DNA from: Symbiodinium natans
Lineage: Eukaryota > Sar > Dinophyceae > Suessiales > Symbiodiniaceae
Reading direction: 5' to 3'
DNA length: 64,000 nt
Assembly: GCA_905221605.1 (NCBI GenBank)
Contig: CAJNDS010002074.1
Span: 442,001 to 506,000 of the forward strand
Within the stretch, counting starts at the first letter, position 1; each line of letters starts with the position of its first letter. This document shows positions 31,130-41,438 of the stretch, one piece after another. The translations under genes were made by a program, and so were the position numbers. The notes beneath the pieces are model-generated. The model was not told where the DNA came from. It did not search any database and saw only the letters and a program-made list of their open reading frames with translations.

Positions 31130-33033
31130 CCTGCATGAGGGCGGGGGGCGCGGGGGGGTGGGGGGGGGGGGTGGGGTGGGGGTGGGGTGGGGGGGGGTGG
31201 GGCGGGGGGTGGGGGGGGGGGGGGTGGGGGGGGGGCTGGGGGGGGGGGTGGGGGGGGGGGGTGGGGAGAAAAGAAGGCTTAGTCCTGAACAAGATAGCAG
31301 GCAGCCTCCCTCCCACCGAAAATTTGACTTTTCGTACACCCTAGAACGCCCCAATCCTTCTTTGTTTTTTCACCGGGGTGGGAGTAACATTTCAGAGGTT
31401 CATGGTTGTGAGCCCAGAACGCCCCAACCCTTGTTAATTATCAGGGGGGGGGGGGAATAACATTTGAGGGGTTAATGGTTGTGAGCCCTGGGGTGTGTTG
31501 CTCTGGGTACACAGTTCACAGTATATGGTATATGGTGTAGCAATCGTTTATCGTACATAGCATATCACATGTTGTGTATCCACGGTAGATGTAGCAGAGT
31601 ATGTTTAGTATATATATATATACATATATATATTGTTTACGAAAATAGGGGACCACCCAAAATTGACCCCCATATACTAAAATCCCCTTATAGTAAGAGC
31701 CCCAATAAGGTACCCCTAATTTCGGAAACCCCCCCCCCCCCATATATAGCATATAGAGTAGTATGAGCCGAAAGCCCTAGCCCCTCGATCCTACCGGCAG
31801 GCCTTCCAACCAATATAAGGCTTTTCCCAAGTCGACTCGTAGGGTTTAGGGTTTAGGGTTTAGGGTTCAGGGTCTAGGGCTAGTTCCCTTGTAATCGGGT
31901 TCCGTCTTCCTTTCCTTGCTCGGCGCCTAGGGACCTGACTTGCCAAGCCTGGACTCACTGCCAATAAGGAGTACACAGACAAACCCTAAACCCTAAACTG
32001 CAGTGCCTCTCCGACCAGGGTTCCGAATGCCGCGAGCCTGGCCCAAGGCGGAACCTGCTGGGTTTAGGGTTTAGGGTTTAGGGGTTCGCGTTTAGGGTTT
32101 AGGGTTCAGGGAGTAAGGTCCGCAGGAAGTCAGCTTATGGATGGTTATGCCTAGGATAGCCTGAACTTAAGAATCTACTCGTAGCCGCCTTACAGAGCCC
32201 AGTGTCAAGCCACATTCAACCCTCCTGAGACGCCTTTTTATAACTCCGGATCCTGACCCCTAGAACCCTCACATGCCCTGCAATCTCCACAGGCCCTACA
32301 AGCTCTACTGTTCAAAGATGCTCTATAAACTCCAAGCACCCCGAAGTCCTAAGAGCCTGCACCCTTCCCTGAAGTCCGCGTCGGAGGCCGCCGTGGCTTA
32401 GCGGGCCCTGAGTGAGGGTAGAGATCCTCGAAGGGTGTGATGTGAGACGTAGGGCTCCCTCTCCGAAGCGTGCTCAGGATTTGAGATTTTGGGATCCTGA
32501 ACCCGCTGGCCACTGGCTTTGTAGGCTGTTGTAGGTCCTCTGGCAGTTGAAGAGCCAAGAGACTCCGGTGAACTCGTGCCGTGCCTCTTAAGATGTCCTC
32601 TTGGAGGCATCTCAGATGCTGCGTACAGACGTTGCCACAGCACGTTGAAAAAACCGGCATCCGAAGCTTGTGGATGCCTGCTGATGATGTGCAGTGCTCT
32701 TGTAAGGGCCAGACCCACAGCTTCGATCTGTTCGAGATGCGATACACTCTTGCCGGTCCAAGTCCCGATGCAAAAGCAATGCCCAGTCTGGCATGACACA
32801 AAGCAGGGGAGCTGGTGCACAGCAGTGTCCGAGCTGGTGTCCTGGTTGCGCCCCTCAAACAGCCCCAAGAATCGATTGCCCTGCTTCCACCATGCCAGCA
32901 GCCTTCACTCCAGAGAAGACGGGCCTTGATCTGGCCCCAGCTTTTTCATTTTTGTTTTCTTTTGTTTTTTCAGGTTTAGGGTTTAGGGTTTAGGGTTTAG
33001 GGTTTAGGGTTTAGGGCTCCGAATACCCAGAGG
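31130..33033. other. Unassigned stretch between the FtsH-like gene and MAD2
   Basis: This contains a G-rich minisatellite (31138-31267), a short inverted-repeat element (31635-31740), AT microsatellite (31608-31633), small TTTAGGG arrays (31842-31880, 32060-32110, 32972-33016) and about 900 bp of unique sequence (32110-32960). That sequence has long overlapping open frames on both strands, none with recognisable motifs. It may hold the 3' end of the FtsH-like gene and the MAD2 promoter/5' UTR. Confidence 0.5.
31138..31267 (+). repeat. G-rich minisatellite, G-quadruplex candidate
   Basis: About 130 bp are almost only G with scattered single T (a few C), for example GGGGGTGGGG units. The complementary strand is a C run. 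The open frames across it (Gly- or Pro-rich) are products of the composition. It lies directly after the last recognised FtsH-like exon. Confidence 0.9.
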
Positions 33034-36000
33034 ATGCCAGAGAGCCAGGCTTGTAAGACCCCCGGAGCTGCCCAGATCACCCTGCGCGGCTCCACGGACA
33101 CCGTGGTCGAGTTCTTCGGCTACGCCATCAACAGCATCTTGTACCAGCGCGGGTGCCGCCCTGCACCATGTAGAGCTGAAGAGTGCAGCATGTGCATGCC
33201 TTCTTTGGGATGTTCCCCCCTTACACGAACAGTCCTTAGTAGGGATTATAGTAGGGGGGCACTAGAATCTGTACTAAGGACTGCTAGTATAAGGGGGTGA
33301 GCATCCCTGCCTGTCCCGAACGTAGAGCGCTCTACCAGGGTCTACCCGCCAGAGAACTTCACTTCCGTGGCCAAGTACGGATTGCGTCCCGGCTGCTGTT
33401 GCGACAGATCCGCTAGTCTGTGCATGAGCCATTGTCACTCATCAAGAACTCCCCTCATTCCTAAAACCTAAACCCCAAACCCCAAACCCCAAACCCCAAA
33501 CCCCAAACCCCAAACCCTAAACCCTAAACCCTAAACCCTAAACCAAAACTAAACCCGAAAGCCTAAACCTTAAACCCTAAACCCAAACGTCCGCCAATCC
33601 GTGAACACCCTAGGGCCCGCAGCGCGGGCGTATTCCAGGGGTCCCGGCTCGGATCTTGCAGGGGCTCCAGGGATTCAGGGTTTAGGGTTTGAGGTTCAGG
33701 GTTCAGGGTTTAGGGTTTAGGGTTTAGGGTTTAGGGTTCAGGGTTTAAGGCTGTTAGGGTTTTTTTGTCGGTGCTTGTAAGAGTTTTGAGGTTCAGGGTT
33801 TTTGGGCTTAGGGTGTTTTGAAGAGTTTTAGGGTTTAGGGTGCTTTGAGCGTTCTTTAGGGCTTAGGGTGTTGTCAGGGTTTTTGGTTTTTGGGGGGTTT
33901 GAAGGTTTTGTGGGCTTAAGGGTTGCCCCCAGGTCCATCCTCGTGACCAAAGATAAGGGCCTCCAGGAGTACTTGGGCGAGGCGGGCGCAGCGTGTTTTT
34001 GCCCCCCCCCCCCCCCCCCGAACCCCCCAAAACTGCCAAAGATCCAACCTTTGCCTGCCGTTGGGATGTAAGGGGTTTCGGAGCCTACTTCGTGGGTTTT
34101 ACGAGGTTTTGGGGAAGCAGTTGCTTTTGTTGTGGGTGTCTGTGTCAAATATCAACACACAAATACAAAGAAACACACACCCAAAGCCCAGATGTCAACG
34201 GGACACTTTGGGGCATCTTTGGGACAGTTCAACCAGTGGTCCCATTCTTGGGGGGGGGGGGGAGTACCCCAAATTTGTATGTGCGTTCAGAAACTCTATG
34301 CCCTAAATCCTAAACCCCCTCAACCCTAAAACCCTAGACCCCCCTGATGACCCTAAACTCCCTAAACTCCCTAAACCCTAAACCCTAAACCTTAAACCCT
34401 AAACCCCAAACCCGAAACCCCCGCACGTCTTAACCCTGAACCCTAAACTCCCCCCCCCCCCCCCCCCCCCCACCCCCCCCTCCCGCCATGTGTGGAGGTC
34501 CTCAAGCAACTCCGCGGCTGGATGATGGTCAGCCAGGCCCGGCCCTTTTTGTCTGGAGAGGGCGTGGCGGAACCAGGGTCCAGGGGTTTAGGCTTTAGGG
34601 TTGAGGGTTTAGGGATGAGGGTTTAGGGTTTAGGGTTTGGAGTTTAGGGTTTAGGGTTCAGGGTTTATGGTTTATGCGTGGAGCTGTCTCTTCCCACTGT
34701 AAAGTGCAACTTATAAGTAGCCGGGATCTCTCATCCCGATAACCTGAGCCCTTTCCCCCCACCTTCAAGCCCTTCATATGTGATATCGTATGATCACCCT
34801 AAACCCACCCCCAACGCCAAACCCAGCCCCAACCCCAAACCCCAAACCCCAAACCCCAAACCCCAAACCCCAAACCCCAAACCCCAAACCCCAAACCCCA
34901 AACCCCAAACCCCAAGCCCTAAACCCTAAGCCCAAAACCCTAAACCCTAAACCCTAAACCCTTCCCCCCCTTCCAGCCCTCACTCCGGGCGTCTCATGCT
35001 CGCGCCCTGCCGGCCCTCTAAGGTGAAGAAGCTGGTTGTTGTCGTGGCGTCGCAGGCAGCACCAATCTGGGTTTAGGAGTTTAGGAGTTTAGGAGTTTAG
35101 GAGTTGAGGAGTTGAGGAGTTGAGGAGTTGAGGAGTTGAGGAGTTGAGGAGTTTAGGAGTTTAGGAGTTTAGGAGTTTGGGGTTAAGGGTTTAGGGGGTT
35201 GAGGTCGCCAAGGCGTCACAAGCAGCTGCAAGAACTCCTCTGAACAGGGCTTCAGTTTCAACTTCGGTTTCAGGGGTTCGCATGACAAGTTACCCCTATT
35301 TTCGGAAACCCCCATATCCCGCAAAACTACATCCTCGTCCCGACGCCTTCAAACCCCAAACCCCCCCACGAAGGCACCCAAGGGAATTCCCCAAAAGCCC
35401 CCTGAACCCTAAACCCTATACCCTAAACCCTGAACCCTAAACCCTAAACCCTAAACCCTAAAACCTAAACCCTAAACCCTAAACCCTAAACCCTAAACCC
35501 TAAACCCTAAACCCTAAACCCTAAACCGAAAACCCTAAACCCTAAACCCTAAACCCACCCACAAAGCCCCCAACCTCCCGGAACTTCCCCCCCACTGCGC
35601 ATGCATGGGGAGCAGGTGACGGAGGAGACCCTGGAGCGCTGGACGTTTGATGTGCAGGCGCCATTCCTTAAGGGGCTTTTTGGGGGCTTATAGGGTCTAG
35701 GGTTTAGGGTTTAGGGTTTAGGGTTTAGGGTTTAGGGGGTGAGGGGGTTAGGGGGTTAGGGGGGGTGTACAGTACAGTTGCACGAGGTGGCACGGGATTA
35801 GGGCTTCAAACGTGGAGGCTTTCTAGGTTTCGTTTTGCTCAGTCTCTCAGCCGACTTTCTTCCGCCGGTCGCTGCTCGACAAGCCCTGAAGTCCTCAATG
35901 CCTGAACTCGACAGGACAAACATGTCCCCCCCCCTTTTTGAAACCCTAAGCCCTAAGCCCTAACCCCTAAACCCAAAACCCTAAACCCTAAACCCCAAAC

Positions 36001-36324
36001 CCTAAACCCTAAACCCTGGGCTGCAGGTGAACGACGGCGCCACCACGGCCTTGGCGGTTCCGCAGACGCAGGCGAGGGCCCTGGGTAAGATCTGATTAGC
36101 TGAGTAGGTAGCCCGTAACTTTTTGGGGTATATGTATATATAATCCTACCATAAAGGTGAACCATTTTTGGCCCAGGGTACTCAGCAACTAGGAGATGGG
36201 TCAGAGGATGTGGGCAAAATGGTTCAAAAGTAGCTGACGCATCTAGGCTCGGTGCCCCGGAAGGGAAGGAGAGTTCTGGCATGCCCCCCAGGCTGACAAG
36301 GTCCGTGAGCAGAAGGAGATTCAG
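33034..36324 (+). CDS. MAD2: MAD2 spindle-checkpoint protein (HORMA domain), at least eight exons
   Basis: Exons in order: 33034-33152, from ATG 33034 (QITLRGSTDTVVEFFGYAIN, SILYQRG); 33339-33385 (VYPPENFTSVAKYGL); 33933-33985 (SILVTKDKGLQEYLGE); about 34490-34541 (VEVLKQLRGWMMVSQAR); 35023-35060 (VKKLVVVVASQA); 35616-35660 (VTEETLERWTFDVQA); 36027-36072 (NDGATTALAVPQTQ); 36292-36324 (ADKVREQKEIQ). Each matches the corresponding stretch of MAD2 in order. Joining exons 1 and 2 gives YQRG-VYPPE in phase with GT at 33153 and AG at 33337-33338. MAD2 binds MAD1 and CDC20 to delay anaphase. The C-terminal safety-belt region (about 80 residues) was not found up to 39 kb. Introns contain TTTAGGG arrays and, in intron 1, an inverted-repeat element. 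Confidence 0.88.
33205..33308. repeat. Inverted-repeat element, family A (MAD2 intron 1)
   Basis: About 100 bp with complementary ends: left TTGGGATGTTCCCCCCTTA...AACAGTCCTTAGTAGGGA, right ...TACTAAGGACTGCTAGTATAAGGGGGTGAGCATCCC. It lies entirely within the GT-AG intron 33153-33338 and makes up more than half of it. Related copies are at 47614-47703, 50467-50578 and 60475-60598, with partial ones at 15886-15947 and 51398-51473. Confidence 0.85.
34827..34960. repeat. CCCCAAA (TTTGGGG) variant array in a MAD2 intron
   Basis: About 12 consecutive CCCCAAA units, then CCCTAAA units. TTTGGGG differs from the main repeat by one base. Array and flanks lie between MAD2 exons 4 and 5. Confidence 0.94.
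35068..35180. repeat. TTTAGGAG / TTGAGGAG array in a MAD2 intron
   Basis: About 14 octamers: a central block of TTGAGGAG is bounded on both sides by TTTAGGAG. It begins just after MAD2 exon 5. Confidence 0.95.
35402..35553. repeat. CCCTAAA array in a MAD2 intron
   Basis: About 21 units with occasional variants, ending some 60 bp before MAD2 exon 6. Confidence 0.95.
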
Positions 36325-36329
36325 GCAGC

Positions 36330-38900
36330 TGGGGGCGGTGGTTCGCATGGAAAGCTTCGCTTAGCAGCTGATTGAGTACACTTTACACGTTTCGGGATAC
36401 TATAATCCCATATAGAACTGCAAGTGTACACTTTTTGGGGGCATATGAACTCAGCAATTAAGTGCTTCTTGTCCACCGAACTACAGTTTCATGTGGAAGT
36501 GGTTGGCATATCTCTATTGATGGGTGCTCAATATCATTGGATTTCTTTGAGGGGTCTCGAATGGCATGGGCTGCTATATACATATTTGCACATATGTATT
36601 CTATATGCGTAAATTCATAAGCACATATAGATAAATATAGGAACATATGTACATGTATATATATATATAGACATATATACGAATATGTTCTTCACTTTGT
36701 GATGCAAGTTACCCGAAAGAGGGCACGCCCGCCCGTTTGTCACCCTCGCTCTCTGCAACTGGGGCTCAAGCCATCTCGCTCCTGCGTCCTCTTGACAGAG
36801 TCCGACGCTGGGAGCTCAGAACTCCAACCCCGCACTCAGCCCAAAGCCCTAAAGCCTAAGGGGTTTGGGGTTTAGGGTGTAGGGTTTAGGGTTTAGGAAC
36901 CCTAAAAGCCCCGGAGGCCACAATTCCCAAAGGGAAAGTCCCTAAAGCCCAAGCCTCCGCACGACTGCTGTCAAAAGACACGCTCCAAGCTCTCGAATAT
37001 TCCCCAGACGTTGCTGACATTTGCTTCCGGTCTGTGCCCCTTACGTGGCTGCTAAACCCGCAAACCCTCAAACCCTTAAACCCTTGGACCCTTAAACCCT
37101 TAAAGCTTTAAGCCCTGAAACCCTTGAACCCCTTAACTCTTAAACTCGTTGACCCTTTAACCCTAACCCCCTTTAACCCTTCCAACCCTGAACCCTAAAG
37201 GGTGTTGGTGGCGGCCCTGGGGGGGGGGTTCCTTCGCATGGTTCCAGGGGCGTGAAAGTTGCGCTGATGAGGCCGTTTCGGGTTTAGAGTTTAGAGTCTA
37301 GGGTTTAGGGTTGACGGTTTAGGGTTTAGGGTTTAAGGGTGGGGGTTTCAGGGTTTAGGGTTCCGAATCCGTAGATCCGAAACTCGACACTCTAAATTTG
37401 TCACCCTAAACCCTAAACCCTAAACCCTAAACCCTAAACCCTAAACCCTAAACCCTAAACCCTAAACCCTAAACCCTAAACCCTAAACCCTAAACCCTAA
37501 ACCCTAAACCCTAAACCCTAACCACTAAACCCTAAACCCTAAACCCTAAACCCTAAACCCTAAACCCTAAACCCTAAACCCTAAACCCTAAACCCTAAAC
37601 CCTAAACCCTAAACCCTAAACCCTAAACCCTAAACCCCTAAACCCTAAACCCTAAACCTGGGAGGGAGGCCCCGCCGAGGTCGGGACACGAGCTCTGCTG
37701 CAATGAGGCGAAGGGCGTCTTGAAAAGACCAGGGCATTTTTCTGGGTTCATCGCAACATAGCCCCTTGGATACTGTCAGTTGATTTCATAAGGTAATTTA
37801 GAAGGTTCAGATACAATGAGTTGATTTACAGGTAATTCAGTTTTTTTTTTGGGGGGGGGAGTTTCAACTGGTAGGGTTCAGGGTTACCTCGGCGGCTCTG
37901 TGTTTAGGGGTGAAGTTATGCGGCACATTTGGGCTTCGTGGTTCGGTCTCCGGAATCCATGGTTCCATGGGTTCAGGGTATAGGGTTTAGGGTTTAGGGT
38001 TTAGGGTTCAGGGTATGGGTAAGGAAATAACCAAACTTACACTAAACCCTGAACCATAAGAAGCTACACCCCACAGCATGCCCAGTACCTGGCATGCCCG
38101 ATACCTTGAGCCCTCGGACCAACTTAGCCGTTAGGGTCTTGAGGGTTGTAGTATATGTGTGTGTGTGTGTGCGAATATCGACATCTAACTGCCGGAGCGG
38201 GATCCCTAAACAACGTGCCCTGGAGCGAGACTGAGTTGAGTTGAGTTTTTTTTAAGGGTTGAGGGATCCAGGTGTGCGGGCTTTTGGGGTCTAGGGATAC
38301 TGTGTTGAGATTGCTGTTGGGTCGAAGACCCCCCCCAAAAAACAATCCAAAAAAACAACAACAACAAGAGGACCCTTGGAATATCACATGACTATGAAAA
38401 CGGTCCTTGTTCTTGGGGTAGGGGTGACCAAGTGGGGGTTTCCGAAATTAAGGGGTGCCTTCTTGGGGTCCTTATTACAGGGCTCGCCTATGTTCGTACA
38501 CCCCCAAGTAACCTCTGCTGGTGCAGGCACATGGCATCACGCGCCATCGCAGCTGTCCTCTTGGCCCCCACCTCGTGCTGCCTGCAAGGGCTGCTCTCAG
38601 GGTGTTTGCTAGATAGGTCGGAACAATAGTTGCTAAGAGTATGCCCTTACTTGACAAATAAACTATAATACCCCCCCAAAACAAAAAATAACTGTTCTAA
38701 GTATTGAGGCCCCAAAATCGAAAGTCGTCATGTGACAGACATCGGGTCCATCTTTTTTGGGGTTGGGGTCGTAGCTGAGAAGGCTCTAGCCTGACAAAGA
38801 AAGGGTGAGGTTTGTATTGTCAGCAGCTAGTGGACGTCGGGTGCAGCCAGCGCTCTCTCTGACGCAGACCTTTGGTTTAAGCAGGAGATTCACTTGGGTC
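36330..38900. other. Unassigned stretch after MAD2
   Basis: This holds AT-rich sequence with TA microsatellites (36590-36690), short CCCTTAA-type degenerate repeats (37060-37190), a large CCCTAAA array (37404-37658), a (TG)n run at 38152-38170 and unique sequence. It should contain the missing MAD2 C-terminal exons if the gene is intact, but none was recognised. Confidence 0.5.
37404..37658. repeat. Large CCCTAAA array
   Basis: About 36 units with two irregular units, located after the last recognised MAD2 exon. Confidence 0.96.
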
Positions 38901-38912
38901 CAGAGAGCTGGC

Positions 38913-39095
38913 ATGCTGAGACATGCCGAGATGCGGTGTGCGCGTTCTGCATCGGCCCGCGCCCTGTCGTGCAAATGCGTGAGGGGCTTTGGTAGTGCGC
39001 CAGCGAGGCTGCACTTGACCGTTTTCAGGAGCTCGCATGCAGGTGCGACTCTCCGCTGGCCGGCAGGCAGTGCTGGCACAGCCGCCCCTTGCCAG
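38913..39095 (+). CDS. Possible first exon: mitochondrial targeting presequence of the AFG1-like gene
   Basis: From ATG 38913 the frame is rich in Arg, Ala, Ser and Leu and nearly free of acidic residues after the first ten codons (RCARSASARAL, VRGFGSAPARLHLTVFR). RGFGSA resembles a matrix-protease site. It precedes an AFG1-type exon by about 120 bp, and AFG1 proteins are mitochondrial. No splice junction was worked out. A 5' UTR reading is equally possible. Confidence 0.33.
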
Positions 39096-39215
39096 AGGAG
39101 GTGGCTATATCCCCCCTTGGGAATTATTTCTCATTTTTGTTTATACAAAACCCAAGAGGATCTTAAACATATTACTTTTATTAGGGTTCTAAGGGAGTAA
39201 AGGTGGAGTTCTGCC

Positions 39216-41398
39216 ATGCCTGGCGGATGCTTGGAGCATTACCTGCAGCTGAAGGCTTCGGGTGAGATCCAAGAAGACCCTCGTCAGGAGGTGTGCATGA
39301 AGATGCTTGATGACCTTGCCAAGGACATCATGAGCTACACGCCCAAGATGACTCGGGCAGCCAAGGCCACAACACCTCCCCCCAGTGCCTCATCTGGCGG
39401 TGGCGGCTTCTTTGGCGGCCTCTTTGGGGGCAAGGCCAAGCCAGCCAAGGCTCCTGCACCCAAGGCAGAGGTAGCTTTGAAGCCTGCCCCGGGCCAGAGG
39501 GGCCTCTATTTATGGGGGGGGACTGGTACCGGCAAGACCTTCATGATGAACATGTTTTATGACAAGATCAATATCAAGGACAAGAAACGAATCCATTTCC
39601 ACGAGTGGATGATTGATGTGCACACAAGGCTGCACCAAAAGCAGAAGGGCAGCAGCGCCAACAAGGACAACACAGCGGATGATCTGGTGGAGCAGGTGGC
39701 AACTGACATGATGAGGGAGGGCTGGCTCCTATGCTTTGACGAGTTTCAGGTGACGCACATCAGCGACGCCATCATCATGAAGCGCATCTTCTCGGTGCTT
39801 TTCGAGCTCGGGGCCGTGGTGGTCGCCACCTCGAACCGGCCTCCCCAAGACTTGTACCTGAACGGCCTCAATCGTCCATTGTTCCTTCCCTTCATTCCCA
39901 TGCTCGAGGACTTCTGCAAAGTGCATGACATCGGTGCCGAGGTCGACTACCGAATGACTTCCACGCGTGATGGGGAAGATGACCGGGTGTACATCACTCC
40001 GAACGGACCTGCTGAGCAGAAGATCTTGGAGTACAAGTTTGCCAAGAAGCCTAGTTGCTGTTGGACAAAGCTCTCCTTTGTTTGCCAGCATCACCTATTT
40101 CCCATGCTTAGAATTCACTGTGGCATCATGTGGGGGTTTCCGAAAATAGGGATGCCCGTTAGATACCCGAGAGAGAGAGAGAGAGAGAGATAATCCTAAC
40201 TATAGGCTTGCGCGCCCAAAAAAAACCACCCTGCTTGCTACCAGTGCGTGCGAAGGGCCAGAGCATCCATGCCCGCACGATGAGTACGTCCATGTTGCCA
40301 GTGTGTGGGAATGGCCAGAGCATCCATGCCCGCACGATGAGTACGTCAATGTTGCCAGTGCGTGCGAAGGGCCAGACCATCCATGCCCGCACGATGATTA
40401 CGTCCATGTTGCCAGTGCGTGGGAATGGCCAGAGCATCCATGCCCGCACGATGAGTACGTCCATGTTGCCAGTTCCGCTGGGGTTGGTCACAAGACACGA
40501 TTTCGCTGCGCCTGCCACGCTTCCTGCATTCCCCTGACCTGAGCGCTGCGCCAAATTTTTGGGTTTAAGCTTTGGACTTGGGGGGTTACGTTTAGGTTTT
40601 AGGGTTTGGAGTTGGGGCTTAAGGTTTGGGGTTTAGGAGTCTACAGGACCACTTTGGTCTCATAATTTTGCGACAAGAACAGTCCTTAGATGGCACTTGA
40701 AACGTAGTTGGCCCAAAAGTCTGGTCACGAAATCGTGACCAGTTTTCTTCCTGCAGCGCGTGCTGGGGTTTGCTCGCGACATGCCAAACTCGCTGCGCCT
40801 GCCACATTATTCTTCATTGGGTCCTTGTGTTTTTTCTTCCGGAGTCTGTTGGGGGTGGTTTTTTTTGGGCGCGCGCGCCTAACTATAAAACCTCCCAAAA
40901 GTGTACCCGAATTATGGCAAACCTCCGCATGAGCCTTTCGTCCTACACCCTAAACCCTCTGGCCCCCAACTGGCTCAGGATCTGTCAGGGCAAGTTCCGC
41001 ACGGGCTCCCAGGTAGAGGCGCAGGGGCGCAAGGTGGTGGTGCCCCGCAGCGCAGAGAACTCCTCCGTCGCCTGGTTCGAGTTCTCCGACTTGTGCAACA
41101 AGGCCCTAGGTGCAGCGGACTACCTAGCAACTTGGGGATACTTGGAAATAGTTTTTTCAAATTTCTGGGTACGTTAATTCCTAAGAAACAGCTATAAAAT
41201 CATTTTTGCTCGGGTTCCCCAAAAAATAGGCCATTGGGCACGCTTTCCACACGGTCTTCCTGGCAAACATCCCCAAGCTCACCATGCAAGAGCGGGATCA
41301 AGTCCGGCGCTTCATCACCTTGATCGACTCGCTCTACGAGTGCCACACCAAGGTCTCTACGAGTTGCTTATAAGAACCCCCCGAAAAAACACAAAACA

Positions 41399-41438
<40 letters not shown>

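Noticed and set aside
31126-31146. Remnant of the M41 HEXXH motif (LHEGGG)
   Set aside because: The second His is missing, and the segment runs into the G-rich repeat.
31004-31460. Gly-rich and Pro-rich open frames
   Set aside because: They are translations of the G-rich minisatellite at 31138-31267.
32349-32868. Overlapping minus-strand open frames of 156-169 codons
   Set aside because: No motif, and open frames of similar length exist on the other strand. GC-rich unique DNA can account for them.
36750-36775. Spliced-leader relic (GGGGCTCAAGCC)
   Set aside because: Only a few bases match the dinoflagellate leader end (TTGGCTCAAG), and there is no adjacent gene start.
40241-40468. CRISPR-like array
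   Set aside because: Units are adjacent with no unique spacers, in a eukaryotic intron.
40159-40554. A repeat protein (19-residue repeats) on either strand
   Set aside because: A 57-bp minisatellite inside an AFG1 intron keeps all frames in step. Start and stop context are poor.
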